A DNA stretch of 64,000 bases, taken from assembly GCF_963662805.1 (NCBI RefSeq), contig NZ_OY759873.1, positions 1-64,000 on the forward strand, written 5' to 3'. The notes under the pieces were generated by a model that saw nothing but the letters and a program-made list of their open reading frames with translations, had not been told where the DNA came from and did no database searches. The DNA is from an uncultured Cohaesibacter sp. (GTDB taxonomy: Bacteria; Pseudomonadota; Alphaproteobacteria; Rhizobiales; Cohaesibacteraceae). Made by a program: the position numbers and the translations under genes. Below are positions 1-9,002 of this stretch, one piece after another. Numbering within the stretch: the stretch's first letter is position 1; each line of letters opens with the position of its first letter.

Positions 1-2
1 AT

Positions 3-179
3 GAAATCAACGGCGATCCTGCGATGTTCGCTTCCTTAGATCGTATTGACAGCAGCAAACACTACGAACCAGGAAACCTTCAGGTTGTTTGCCGTTTCGC
101 AAACTTCTGGAAGGGCGCTTCTGACGACACTGAGTTTCGGCGTTTGATCGAAATTGTTCGATCCTCTGTGAGGAATTGA
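3..179 (+). CDS. HNH endonuclease-like protein, C-terminal fragment (5' end outside window)
   Basis: An open frame enters from the left edge and stops with TGA, giving 58 residues. The stretch LDRIDSSKHYEPGNLQVVC followed by a conserved N-F-W-K is the typical second half of small phage and mobile-element HNH nucleases, in which the D-R-I-D and N-V-x-x-V-C segments lie around the metal site. The upstream half with the first zinc ribbon and the H of HNH is not in the window, so length and start are unknown. A strong intrinsic terminator follows 30 bases after the stop, which supports a real expressed gene. It lies directly before an IS1182 element and is probably part of the same accessory patch. 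It could also be a non-catalytic HNH relative. Confidence 0.6.
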   Translation, partial: EINGDPAMFASLDRIDSSKHYEPGNLQVVCRFANFWKGASDDTEFRRLIEIVRSSVRN

Positions 180-208
180 GCAGAGCGTATCTGAGCGAAT
201 GTCTGCAA

Positions 209-234
209 TGCGGGCCATGCCCGCAGCATTTTTT
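209..234 (+). terminator. Rho-independent terminator of the HNH-like gene
   Basis: A perfect 7-bp GC-rich stem (209-215 with 219-225) with a 3-base loop is followed by a six-T run at 229-234. It sits 30 bases after the stop codon of the partial HNH-like gene. Confidence 0.75.
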
Positions 235-256
235 AACCGTTCTCAATGTCGGGAAT

Positions 257-277
257 GGGCCGAGGCTGTGTGGAAAC
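257..277 (+). repeat. Left terminal inverted repeat of the IS1182-family element
   Basis: Twenty-one bases that are the exact reverse complement of 1848-1868. The repeat begins GGGCCGAGGCTGTG and marks the left end of the insertion sequence. Confidence 0.85.
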
Positions 278-318
278 TCCCCGTTATGTTAGAATCCCAA
301 TAACACGGGAGGTTGTTC

Positions 319-1758
319 ATGTCAGGGTTTATCGAGGGCGTTGGCCGAGACCAAACGGTTCTATTCCCAGATCGGCTTGATGATTGGATCGGTGAAGACC
401 ATCTGGTTCGAGTGGTTGATCTGTTTGTTGCTGAGCTTGATCTTTTGGGTCTCGGTTTTGTTCGTTCGCAGCCAGCCAAAACAGGTCGCCCGGGATATCA
501 CCCCGCAGTTCTGCTGAAGATTTTCATTTACGGCTACCTCAATAGAATTCCCTCAAGTCGACGCCTGGAACGTGAAGCGGGTCGCAATGTCGAAGTGATG
601 TGGCTAACAGGCCGTCTTGTACCTGATCACAAAACCATCGCTGATTTTCGGCGTGACAACGGGCCAGCTATTCGCAGAACCTGTGCGCAGTTCGTGGAGC
701 TTTGTCGCCGGATAGGCGTGCTGAATGGAGGCTGTATTGCTATTGATGGCAGCAAGTTCAAAGCAGTGAATAATCGTGATCGCAATTTCACAAAGAAGAA
801 GATAGCCAGCCGTCTTGCCCACCTTGAAGCAGATGCAGAGCGCTATATCAAAGAAATGGCTCGGATCGATAATCAGGAGACAGGTGAGGTTCATTCAGAA
901 AAGGTGGTCCATCTTGCTCGCCGTCAGAAGCGAATCCGCGAGGAGATCGAACGCCTGAAGGCTATTGATACAACTCTGATGGACGCACCTGATGGTCAAA
1001 TATCTCTGACTGATCCTGATGCCCGCTCCATGGCAACGAGTGCTCGCTTCAGCGGTTTGGTTGGCTACAACGTCCAAAGCGCCGTTGATACTGACACCCA
1101 CTTAATTATCGCGCACGACGTCACGAACCAAGGGTTTGATCGCACACAATTGATGCCTATGGCGATATCAGCTCAAAAGGCTCTTGGCCGCAAGGAAGTG
1201 CAAGTCATTGCCGACAAGGGTTATTTCAGTGGCACCCAGATATTTTCCTGCCATGAAGCGGGTGTTTCGGTAACCGTGCCACGCCCAGAAACATCAGGGA
1301 ACCGCCGCAAGGGCAAGTTCGTGAAGGCTGACTTCCAGTACGACCCGGAACGCGATGTCTTTCAATGCCCGGCTGGACGCGAGTTGATCTACCGATACAC
1401 ACGACAAGAAGGTGGACTGAATGTCCGCCGTTACTGGATCAATGAATGTCAGAACTGCGAACTCCAGCATCAGTGCACCAGTGGTAAGGAGCGTCGGATC
1501 AGCCGTTGGGAACACGAACACTTGGTCGATGAGATGCGTAGCCGATTGGGCCGTGACCCCGATCCTATGACCTTGCGGCGTTGTACGGTCGAGCATCCGT
1601 TTGGCACCATCAAGGCCTGGATGGGATCAACCCATTTCCTGATGCGGCGTTTGAGAAATGTTCGAACGGAAATGGCTCTAAACGTTCTTGCCTACAACAT
1701 CAAAAGAATGGTCAATATGATCGGTATCCGCAAATTGATGACCGCCATGGCCGAGTAA
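319..1758 (+). CDS. IS1182-family DDE transposase
   Basis: A 479-residue transposase that catalyses cut-and-paste or copy movement of the surrounding element. The N-terminal part (about 15-90) is the DUF772 transposase domain with the usual K-I-F-I-Y-G-Y-L-N and R-L-E-R motifs. The catalytic triad can be placed at D143 (A-I-D-G-S-K), D299 (A-D-K-G-Y-F) and E425 (E-H-P-F-G-T-I-K). A cysteine-rich insert (about 350-395) with C-P-A-G and C-x2-C-x5-C is usual for this family. The start at 319 has GGGAGG at 305-310; two in-frame residues upstream are less likely. The frame is intact from end to end, so the protein is probably functional. Confidence 0.9.
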   Translation: MSGFIEGVGRDQTVLFPDRLDDWIGEDHLVRVVDLFVAELDLLGLGFVRSQPAKTGRPGYHPAVLLKIFIYGYLNRIPSSRRLEREAGRNVEVMWLTGRLVPDHKTIADFRRDNGPAIRRTCAQFVELCRRIGVLNGGCIAIDGSKFKAVNNRDRNFTKKKIASRLAHLEADAERYIKEMARIDNQETGEVHSEKVVHLARRQKRIREEIERLKAIDTTLMDAPDGQISLTDPDARSMATSARFSGLVGYNVQSAVDTDTHLIIAHDVTNQGFDRTQLMPMAISAQKALGRKEVQVIADKGYFSGTQIFSCHEAGVSVTVPRPETSGNRRKGKFVKADFQYDPERDVFQCPAGRELIYRYTRQEGGLNVRRYWINECQNCELQHQCTSGKERRISRWEHEHLVDEMRSRLGRDPDPMTLRRCTVEHPFGTIKAWMGSTHFLMRRLRNVRTEMALNVLAYNIKRMVNMIGIRKLMTAMAE

Positions 1759-1847
1759 AGCGTATCATGCCTGCTTAAAACTCGCTCTCAGTCGCTTCAA
1801 GAGAAGAAAATGTGCGACAAAACTTTGTTGCGCATAAACAAGCTCGT

Positions 1848-1868
1848 GTTTCCACACAGCCTCGGCCC
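1848..1868 (+). repeat. Right terminal inverted repeat of the IS1182-family element
   Basis: Twenty-one bases that are the exact reverse complement of 257-277, marking the right end of the insertion sequence 90 bases after the transposase stop codon. Confidence 0.85.
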
Positions 1869-2008
1869 TTTGCTGCCGTTCAGAAGGACGCCGGACGCTG
1901 CAGTGCAGAAAGCTCAAAGCAGACGTAGGCTTTCTCTAAAATACAATTATCCCGAGCAGTATTTGAAATCGATTGTGGCTTTTGCTGATTAGGGATAGTG
2001 TCTGTCAC

Positions 2009-4360
2009 ATGTCTATCGAACCCACAGCACCACCTGTTGTCCACCCCACAGATATCCTCTCGGGTCTTGGTTTACTTGGGCGGGGCGAGATTTGCCAGTT
2101 AATTGCGCTAATTGAGTGCGTCGACGCTCTTTTCCTTGCGAAAGGCGTACCGGAAGAGATTAGCGTCAAGCTCGGTCTCGCAAAGGATGTCGCTGCTGAC
2201 CGTCTTCAGGCAATTCGTGATGAACTAGCCAAATCGCCAGCCACTGATGCAGCTCTCCGCTTCCGCCTCTGGACGAGGATGTCAGAGGCCATGGCTATGC
2301 CCCCGATTGCACTCTCCCTTTCGGGTAAACACGCCACACGTTCAGCAGCGGCTTTTGCGGTTCGCGCTTCCGAGAGGCTAACTCCCTCGGTTCGGGCGCG
2401 CCATCGGATAGCAAGTCTCGAAATATCGGATATCGGCTTTGCCGAATGGGTAGGAAAAAAAGCAGCAAGCTACTGGAAGTCAGCAAAAGCTGTGGTCGGC
2501 GCGGAACCTCCTTTGCCATTCTCCCAGATTGTGGCCGAGGAGATACTGGCACTCGTCGCGGACGACGAGCTTATCGATGCAGCCGCAAAGAAAGCCGACC
2601 CCGAAGCTTATGAGGCCTTACGGCAAGGTCAGGCCCGGGCTCGCAATGCAATTACGGCTGGCGGTGCTTGGGTTGGCGGGGCGGTTGTTGTTGCAAATGC
2701 AGGCTTTTTGCCCTACATGCTAGCCGCTCAGCTCAGCGCAATCATCCCTTTGGTCAGTGGACCGGCGCTTGTTTCGTTGCTGGCGACACTCATTAACCCC
2801 GTGACTGTCTTCGCCGGCGTTGCTGCGCTAGGATGGCTTGGACTAGGGCGTGGCTCATGGGTTGTCCGCAGCCAGCTGGCTGCGCGTCTTGGTGTCCTCA
2901 TGGCGGCGCAAGGCGTGGAGCGCAGCGAAGAGGGACTGCATCGATTTTTGGCAGACATGCGCAGACTGGACCAAGAGCCAACGGCCTCATTTGGTTGGAT
3001 GCCTGCGCAAGATCGCTCAGACATGCTTCGACGCTTGGCAGTTGTTGGCGGTCGCTTGACTGTGCCGCTTCCAGCTCCGTCAGGGCTACCGCCAGAGCCT
3101 TGGTCTTCAAAGAGCATGGCCAGCGATTTTTCAGACGCGATTGCCACATTGAGCATGACTGCTGGTGAAATGCTCTGGCACGCAGCTGCCCTTGACTCCA
3201 ATGTGATGAAAGCTGCGGATTTTTCGCGTTCCGAGGACATCGGTGATCCGATAGCGTTTACTTGGAGTGCTGGAGACTTCATGAACGCAGGTGCCGGATG
3301 GTCACTAAGGGGCTATACGGCTGAGCGGCTGGTCATGGACAAGCTGATTGCTGATGGACATGACGTCTGCTTGGCCGATGCAAGCAACACACCAGGACTT
3401 GACCTCATCGTCGACGGGATGCCTGTTCAGGTTAAATGCGGGACTGCTCTATCGAATTTGGCCGAACATTTCGAGAAATACCCAGACATCCCGGTTATTG
3501 CCAATTCGGACCTTGCAGAAAAGGCCATGGCAGGTGGCATGCCATGGGCCCATATGGTAACAACCCTTCCTGGCTTCGAAATCAACATCATTGAGGACCA
3601 AATCACAAATACTCTGGGCCATGCCATCGACCTTTCTAGTCCGGACATCCTCCACTTTGCGATATCTATAGGCGTACTTCGCGGTGGCATCGAGGTTCTA
3701 AAGGGAAGGGTTCCTATCACAGACCTGCCGGCCTGGTTGCTTCTCGACGGTGCCTCGCGCGGTCTGCTCGCCTTTGCGGGGAGTAACGCCGGGGCTTGGT
3801 TCGGTTTGGTAGCTATAGGTCCAGCAGGCGCACTCATCCTTGGCCCAGCAATCGGTGCCGCTGCTATTCTCGGCAACAGCACGCTGAAGAACTACGCTCA
3901 GAAGCAGCTTATGTCGGACTGGCTCAGAGACTTGCAGCAAGCAACAGAGAACCTGCATGGGCACATAATTTCGGCCCTAGAGCACCGCATCGAAAGGTTG
4001 GAAGAAAGATCCGACGCTTTTGCGAAAAATGCATCGAGCTCTGAGCTGGATGCTTGGATGGCGCGACGCGCTCAGGATGATTTGATTGCCGCACTAGAAG
4101 ACAATGCGCTCCTCAGTGAGGCGCAGCCGAAGGGCGAAGCCGATGCAATTCAATTACTACTCCAAGCCCGAGAGATTGCACCGACAGATGCTGCCGTACT
4201 CAAAGGCATCTGCGACATCGAACATGTATTTTCTCAAAGACCTGACCTGAAGGACGCCATGCTGGGTGTGAGCCGCTCCGCCGCAGACCTGCTAAGTTCG
4301 AACTGGCATAGGCATCAGTCCAATCGCCATTCGACGGAAGAAAGAGAAAGTGAGACGTGA
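2009..4360 (+). CDS. Large unrecognised protein with two hydrophobic regions and a PD-(D/E)XK nuclease-like core
   Basis: I do not recognise this 783-residue protein as a named family. Two long Gly/Ala-rich hydrophobic regions (about 217-278 and 581-621) could cross or insert into membrane. Between them, residues 435-476 read G-Y-T-A-E439 ... P-G-L-D465 ... V-Q474-V-K476-C-G, which fits the helix-glutamate, D and Q-x-K pattern of the PD-(D/E)XK nuclease fold (inference). Residues about 640-700 are charged and heptad-like, probably coiled coil. The ATG at 2009 is chosen over an in-frame TTG at 1973 although its ribosome site (AGGGA, 1991-1995) is distant. The gene stands alone just beyond an IS1182 element. 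A role in defence or nucleic-acid processing at the membrane is possible but unproven. Confidence 0.55.
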   Translation: MSIEPTAPPVVHPTDILSGLGLLGRGEICQLIALIECVDALFLAKGVPEEISVKLGLAKDVAADRLQAIRDELAKSPATDAALRFRLWTRMSEAMAMPPIALSLSGKHATRSAAAFAVRASERLTPSVRARHRIASLEISDIGFAEWVGKKAASYWKSAKAVVGAEPPLPFSQIVAEEILALVADDELIDAAAKKADPEAYEALRQGQARARNAITAGGAWVGGAVVVANAGFLPYMLAAQLSAIIPLVSGPALVSLLATLINPVTVFAGVAALGWLGLGRGSWVVRSQLAARLGVLMAAQGVERSEEGLHRFLADMRRLDQEPTASFGWMPAQDRSDMLRRLAVVGGRLTVPLPAPSGLPPEPWSSKSMASDFSDAIATLSMTAGEMLWHAAALDSNVMKAADFSRSEDIGDPIAFTWSAGDFMNAGAGWSLRGYTAERLVMDKLIADGHDVCLADASNTPGLDLIVDGMPVQVKCGTALSNLAEHFEKYPDIPVIANSDLAEKAMAGGMPWAHMVTTLPGFEINIIEDQITNTLGHAIDLSSPDILHFAISIGVLRGGIEVLKGRVPITDLPAWLLLDGASRGLLAFAGSNAGAWFGLVAIGPAGALILGPAIGAAAILGNSTLKNYAQKQLMSDWLRDLQQATENLHGHIISALEHRIERLEERSDAFAKNASSSELDAWMARRAQDDLIAALEDNALLSEAQPKGEADAIQLLLQAREIAPTDAAVLKGICDIEHVFSQRPDLKDAMLGVSRSAADLLSSNWHRHQSNRHSTEERESET

Positions 4361-4650
4361 TCAAAATTGGTCAAAATCTTTGTTTCCTGTCACTGGCGGC
4401 CCTGAGCGGTCATTCGTGCAGTGCTTAGCGGCGTCGATGTGCTTCGCAAAAGCTGCCGTTCCTTCCCAGCGCAACAACTCCATTTGATGTTTGTGACCTT
4501 GTGCTGGACGGACATAGATTTAACGCCTGCAAGAGCGTTTGAACGTTGCGGTTTCACGAAGTTGCGTCGACGATCAACAATCGTTGACTCAGCGTCCTAA
4601 AGCTTTGAGAATTTTAGGCTTTCAGGCGACCAGCCACCTATAATTACCAC
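4361..4650. other. Intergenic stretch between the accessory patch and the sugar operon
   Basis: About 290 bases with no plausible coding frame. A weak hairpin (CCTAAA / TTTAGG near 4600-4620) lacks a T run and is not a convincing terminator. I see no repeat or attachment site here, although it is the junction between the accessory patch and the sugar operon. Confidence 0.4.
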
Positions 4651-5562
4651 CTACATAAGCTCATGTTTGAGAACGGGTTTCTTTTGCCCATTCAAGCCCA
4701 GCCCGCTGACATGACGGTAGGCGGCCTCAGACGCAAAAGAACAAGCGTCAGCAAGGTGCTCGCCCTTTGCAAAAGCCGTTGAGAAAGCCCCAGTAAAGAC
4801 ATCTCCGGCACCATGGCTCTTGGGGTTTTGAACCTTTTGGGCAGGGAGATAGGTGGCCGTACCGCCTACTTCGCAATAGACCAAGCCTTTCCCGCCGAGA
4901 GTTATGATTGTGGCTGTTCCGAGAGAAGCTATTTTCTCCGCCGTTTGCAAAGCTTGCTCAGAAGTCTCAACCTCCATACCACTCATCTGGCGGGCCTCTA
5001 TGCTATTAAGGATCACCACATCGCACAAGGCGAGAAGTCCTGTTTCATCCGGCCGCATAGGCGCAGCATTCCAGACTGTCTTCAGGCCATTAAGCCGAGC
5101 CGCGCTGGCCGCAGCCATGTTGATTTCTGACGGGATTTCATTTTGCAGGATCAGTACGGAGCCTTCTTTCCATGCTGCGGCATGGCTTATCTTATCTGTA
5201 TCGATCGCCCAGTTCGAACCAGAAACCACAACAGCCGCATAATCGCCATCAGCATCAGAAATGGCCACACTCATGCCCGAACGGCCTTCGCATTGTTCGA
5301 TTTCATCTGTGCGAACCCCTGCCTCTTGCAGGCGCGATAACAGGAAAGAACCGAAGTCATCACTTCCGATCGCGCCTAGAAAGTAGACATCAGAGCCGGT
5401 CATTCTTGCTGCAACGGCCTGATTGCCTCCCTTGCCGCCGAATTTGGGAAACCAGTCCCTGCCCATCAATGTTTCACCGCGCTGAGGTTGCCTTGGGGCT
5501 TCCACAACAATGTCATAGTGAAGGGATCCAACGACAATGACGGAGGAAATTTCATCAGGCAT
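4651..5562 (-). CDS. rbsK: PfkB-family sugar kinase, ribokinase-like
   Basis: A 303-residue cytoplasmic kinase that should phosphorylate the sugar brought in by the adjacent ABC transporter. Family marks are the N-terminal P-K-F-G-G-K-G-G-N-Q-A substrate/lid motif (about 40-50) and the C-terminal S-H-G-A-G-D-V-F-T-G-A-F motif holding the catalytic Asp and anion hole. Length matches ribokinases. The ATG at 5562 lies 2 bases after the rpiR stop; a TTG two codons upstream is possible. It is the last gene of a six-gene minus-strand operon. Ribose is the default substrate for this kinase type, but the isomerase in the operon suggests another pentose or a rare hexose, so the symbol is tentative. 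Confidence 0.8.
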   Translation of the reverse strand: MPDEISSVIVVGSLHYDIVVEAPRQPQRGETLMGRDWFPKFGGKGGNQAVAARMTGSDVYFLGAIGSDDFGSFLLSRLQEAGVRTDEIEQCEGRSGMSVAISDADGDYAAVVVSGSNWAIDTDKISHAAAWKEGSVLILQNEIPSEINMAAASAARLNGLKTVWNAAPMRPDETGLLALCDVVILNSIEARQMSGMEVETSEQALQTAEKIASLGTATIITLGGKGLVYCEVGGTATYLPAQKVQNPKSHGAGDVFTGAFSTAFAKGEHLADACSFASEAAYRHVSGLGLNGQKKPVLKHELM

Positions 5563-5564
5563 GA

Positions 5565-6431
5565 TCAAGACTGCTTTCGCTTGGATGTTACGGCTGACTG
5601 CGTTAAGGACAGACGCTCTATTGCAAGATCCCCATGCAGACGGGCGACTTGGACGAAGACCACATCAAAGATATTGAGCTGGGCGACACGCGCCGCAGCA
5701 TTTTCGCCCAGCAATGGGCCTCCTTGCGCAGTTGACGCCAATGTGATGGTGGCGATCTCCGCCAGCGGAGAGCGTGCATAATTGGAAAGTGCGATGACGG
5801 TCGCACCAGCCTTTTTTGCCACCTCAGCTGCTTCAATCACCGCAGATGTTGTTCCCGAATGTGAAATCGCAATCACAACATCCTCCGGGCCGAGTACTGA
5901 CGCAGACATCAGCATCATGTGGCTGTCATCCTGTAGGGAGAAACGGCGTCCGATGCGCAGAAATTTATGTGCGATATCCCTGCCGATTTGGGCTGATCCG
6001 CCCACCCCGTATATGTCGACATTGCGTGCCTTGAGCAGGGTCTGAGCCGTTTTGTCCAGAGCCTCAATGTCAAGGATAGCAAGCGTTTCTTCCAAGGCTT
6101 GTAAAGATGTCCGGAATACCTTCGAAGCAACTGTTTCCAGTTTGTCGTCGGGAGATATCTCGCTATAAAGATCGGCACTATTGCCTTTTCGATAGCCAAG
6201 GATGGCTGCCTTCAACTCACTGAATCCATTGAAGCCCATCTTCTTGGCAACCTTGACGACGAGTGCTTCCGAAACGCCTGCCTCAGTCGCAATCTCCTTG
6301 ATCGGCGTACCCGCCTCAAGATTGCGATATTCGGTTAACACCTGAGCCAGGCGGGCTTCAGTTTCCGTGAGCGATGGCAGGCTCATCCGGATCTGGGCGA
6401 CCGCCTTATAGGGCCCAAATTGGTCTGTCAT
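5565..6431 (-). CDS. RpiR-family transcriptional regulator (HTH plus SIS domain)
   Basis: A 288-residue regulator with an N-terminal RpiR helix-turn-helix (about 1-80; I-K-E-I-A-T-E-A-G-V-S-E-A-L-V-V-K-V-A-K-K-M-G) and a C-terminal SIS sugar-phosphate binding domain (about 115-250; the S-H-S-G-T-T-S motif is clear). Such proteins sense a phosphosugar and control the operon that makes or uses it. Its start overlaps the permease stop by 4 bases (ATGA) and it is followed 2 bases later by the kinase, so it is co-transcribed with its probable targets. A 7-5-7 inverted repeat upstream of the operon (11143-11161) is a candidate operator. Confidence 0.88.
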   Translation of the reverse strand: MTDQFGPYKAVAQIRMSLPSLTETEARLAQVLTEYRNLEAGTPIKEIATEAGVSEALVVKVAKKMGFNGFSELKAAILGYRKGNSADLYSEISPDDKLETVASKVFRTSLQALEETLAILDIEALDKTAQTLLKARNVDIYGVGGSAQIGRDIAHKFLRIGRRFSLQDDSHMMLMSASVLGPEDVVIAISHSGTTSAVIEAAEVAKKAGATVIALSNYARSPLAEIATITLASTAQGGPLLGENAAARVAQLNIFDVVFVQVARLHGDLAIERLSLTQSAVTSKRKQS

Positions 6432-7399
6432 TCGTTACCCTTTGCAATTCTGTCAATCAGCATGGCAACGATAATGATCAGGCCGGTTGCTAGCAATTGA
6501 TAAAAGGCCTGCACATTGAGAAGAGTAAGGCCATTTCGCAGTCCGCCCAGAATGATCGCCCCCATGATTGTACCGACAATACTGCCTCGCCCTCCCATCA
6601 GGGAGGCCCCACCGATGGCCGATGCGGCGATGGCATCAAGCTCCCAAAGGGTGCCCATGGTTGGCTCGGCAGCGCCAAGCCGTCCGGTGAGGATCATGGC
6701 GGCAATGCCAGCCATTGTGCCAGAAATCATATAGACCAAAATCATGGTCCGCTTGACAGGAACGCCGGCAACGTGAGCGGCTTCCCTGTTACCCCCGATG
6801 GCGAGGATATATTCGCCAAACGGTGTTCGGTTCAGAATAAACCATGCGAGCAGCGCGAATACGGCAACAATTACGACCGGGTTGGGAACGCCCATAATCG
6901 ATCCGGTAAAAATGGTGCGAAATTCGTTTGGCAAACCGAAGATTGGGTTGCCTCCGGTGTAGATCAACGCAAGAGCCCGATAAAGAGACAGACCACCCAA
7001 AGTGACGATGAAGGGCTGCAATCCGGCAAAGGCAATCAGAATGCCGTTGAAAAAGCCGGTGCAAAGGCCGATGGCGATCGCTGCCATCAACGCAACAGGA
7101 ACCGGAACGCCTGATACAAGCAGTGACGCTGTTACAACAGCAGAAAGCGCCGCCGTAGGGCCAACAGACAAATCGATGCCGCCGGAAATGATAACCAATG
7201 TCATGCCGAGCGCAATGCAAGCATTGATGGATGATTGTTGCAAAACATTAAGCAGGTTCGCACTGGTCAGGAAAGAGGGTGTCAGAAATGCAAAGGTACC
7301 AAAAATCACGATGAGCCCGATCAGCACACCAGCATCGCGAAAGCTGGATACGAGTGAGATCTTGAACGGAGCCTTTTGCTGAATAGTTTCCATGGTCAT
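6428..7399 (-). CDS. Sugar ABC transporter permease, RbsC family
   Basis: A 323-residue inner-membrane permease of the ribose/xylose/galactose (CUT2) class, predicted to form the channel of the importer with the ATPase at 7399-8919. Eight to ten hydrophobic helices are visible along the chain. The cytoplasmic loop E-Y-I-L-A-I-G-G-N-R-E-A-A-H-V-A-G-V is the coupling motif of this family that contacts the ATPase. The start codon shares one base with the ATPase stop (TAATG) and its stop overlaps the regulator start, so translation is probably coupled through the operon. Confidence 0.9.
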   Translation of the reverse strand: MTMETIQQKAPFKISLVSSFRDAGVLIGLIVIFGTFAFLTPSFLTSANLLNVLQQSSINACIALGMTLVIISGGIDLSVGPTAALSAVVTASLLVSGVPVPVALMAAIAIGLCTGFFNGILIAFAGLQPFIVTLGGLSLYRALALIYTGGNPIFGLPNEFRTIFTGSIMGVPNPVVIVAVFALLAWFILNRTPFGEYILAIGGNREAAHVAGVPVKRTMILVYMISGTMAGIAAMILTGRLGAAEPTMGTLWELDAIAASAIGGASLMGGRGSIVGTIMGAIILGGLRNGLTLLNVQAFYQLLATGLIIIVAMLIDRIAKGNE

Positions 7400-8919
7400 T
7401 ATGCAACCTCCTGCGCAGGGCCATTCTCTTCGCTTCCCGGCACTGCGGCGAGTGCAATGGCTTCCTCTGACATTTTTTCTCTTGGCAAATCGGCCGAAAT
7501 TGCACCATCGCGCATGACGAGCACACGATCAGCCAAACGCAACAACTCGGGCATCTCGGATGAGACGACGATTACGCCCTTGCCCTGGCGGGCGAGATTC
7601 TCAATTAGCGAGTAGATTTCTGCCTTGGCACCGACATCAATGCCTCGGGTCGGTTCGTCGAACAAAAGCACTTCTACGCCGGACGCAAGCCAGCGTCCGA
7701 TAATGACCTTCTGCTGATTTCCGCCACTGAAGGCTGCGATCGGTCGAGAAATGTTGAACGGCCGCAGATCAAGGTCCTTCATCAATCCGCCAACTTCCTG
7801 TTCCAGCTTGCCGAACTGAAGGACACCGTTGCGGCTGAACCGCTTCATTGAAGGGAGCGCAACATTCTTGGAGACAGAACGCAAGGGAATGATACCGTCC
7901 CTCTTGCGCTCTTCAGGAACGAGCCCGACACCTGCATTGATCGCACTGCGCACATCTCCAGCGGGCAGTACTTTTTCAAGGACGGAAACAGTACCCGAAG
8001 CGGGCTTGTCAACACCGGCTATGAGACGCATCAGTTCAGTTCGTCCGGCACCAACAAGGCCGGCAATGCCCAGAACTTCGCCACGGTGCAGTTTAAAACT
8101 GCTGGGTTTGACCACGGGGGGGCGCGTCAAATCACTGACTTCCATGAGAACGTCATCCGTCACATGAGAGTGGTGCTCGGTTTTCATCAGTTTGCGCCCG
8201 ACCATCCGAACCACTATTTCGTCGCGAGAAATGTCATTCAGGCGGACAGTGTCAACTACTTCTCCGTCGCGCATTATGGTCGCGGCCTGACAGAAGCGGA
8301 AGATTTCGTCCATGCGGTGAGAGACATAAATGACGGAGACACCTTTTTTTCTGAGGCTCTCTATGAGATTGCCAAGCTTGTCCACTTCTTGCGGGGTCAG
8401 GCTTGACGTCGGTTCATCCATGGCGACGATTTTTGCCTCATCTATCACCGCCTTCGCGATCTCGATAAGTTGTCGCTGTGCTACTCGCAGATCTCCAATA
8501 CGGGCGGCAGGGTTAATTGACGGGTCCAGCTCTTGTAGAACTTTGGCGGCGATTGCTTCCTGTTGTTTGCGGTCGACAACGAGACCACCCAGACGGGTCA
8601 GAGGGCGACCCAGAAACAGATTCTGCGCGACCGTGAGTTCAGGAACATGCTGAAGTTCCTGATGGATCATTGCGACGCCCGCTTTCTGCGCAGTCAACGG
8701 ACCTGAGTTCACCAATTTCTTGTCATCGATAAAAATTTTTCCGCCATCCGGGACATAGACCCCGCACAGGCTCTTGAGCAACGTGGATTTGCCAGCGCCA
8801 TTTTCGCCAACTAGGCCATGCACCTCACCGGGGGCAACTTTGAAGGAAACGGAGCGGAGTGCCTTCACAGAACCGAAGGTCTTTGAAACGGCTTCGAAAG
8901 TCAGTCGGGCTTGTGTCAC
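7399..8919 (-). CDS. Sugar ABC transporter ATP-binding protein, RbsA family (two NBDs)
   Basis: A 506-residue tandem ATPase that powers the sugar importer. The first nucleotide-binding domain (about 1-240) has the Walker A G-E-N-G-A-G-K-S-T and Walker B V-A-M-D-E-P-T. The second domain (about 255-495) has the degenerate Walker A G-L-V-G-A-G-R-T, the signature F-S-G-G-N-Q-Q-K and L-L-F-D-E-P-T-R-G-I-D-V-G. A degenerate second site is normal for RbsA, XylG and MglA. It is separated by 83 bases from the binding-protein gene upstream and directly abuts the permease gene. Exact sugar cannot be read from the ATPase. Confidence 0.9.
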   Translation of the reverse strand: MTQARLTFEAVSKTFGSVKALRSVSFKVAPGEVHGLVGENGAGKSTLLKSLCGVYVPDGGKIFIDDKKLVNSGPLTAQKAGVAMIHQELQHVPELTVAQNLFLGRPLTRLGGLVVDRKQQEAIAAKVLQELDPSINPAARIGDLRVAQRQLIEIAKAVIDEAKIVAMDEPTSSLTPQEVDKLGNLIESLRKKGVSVIYVSHRMDEIFRFCQAATIMRDGEVVDTVRLNDISRDEIVVRMVGRKLMKTEHHSHVTDDVLMEVSDLTRPPVVKPSSFKLHRGEVLGIAGLVGAGRTELMRLIAGVDKPASGTVSVLEKVLPAGDVRSAINAGVGLVPEERKRDGIIPLRSVSKNVALPSMKRFSRNGVLQFGKLEQEVGGLMKDLDLRPFNISRPIAAFSGGNQQKVIIGRWLASGVEVLLFDEPTRGIDVGAKAEIYSLIENLARQGKGVIVVSSEMPELLRLADRVLVMRDGAISADLPREKMSEEAIALAAVPGSEENGPAQEVA

Positions 8920-9002
8920 TTTACGCCTCTCTTTCTCGACTTGCGATCATTGCATCTGAAAGACCGACCGGCCGATAAGGCCGATCGGCTTGGGAGTGGG
9001 AT

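Larger units (their letters stand above)
257..1868 (+). mobile_element. IS1182-family insertion sequence, complete
   Basis: A 1.6-kb element bounded by perfect 21-bp terminal inverted repeats (257-277 and 1848-1868) around one full-length transposase gene. Size, single gene and DDE transposase type fit the IS1182 family. I see no direct target duplication: the bases outside the two ends differ. Both ends are perfect and the transposase is unbroken, so the copy looks recent and possibly active. It lies between an HNH-like gene and a large unrecognised membrane/nuclease-like gene, and does not visibly interrupt either one. Confidence 0.85.
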
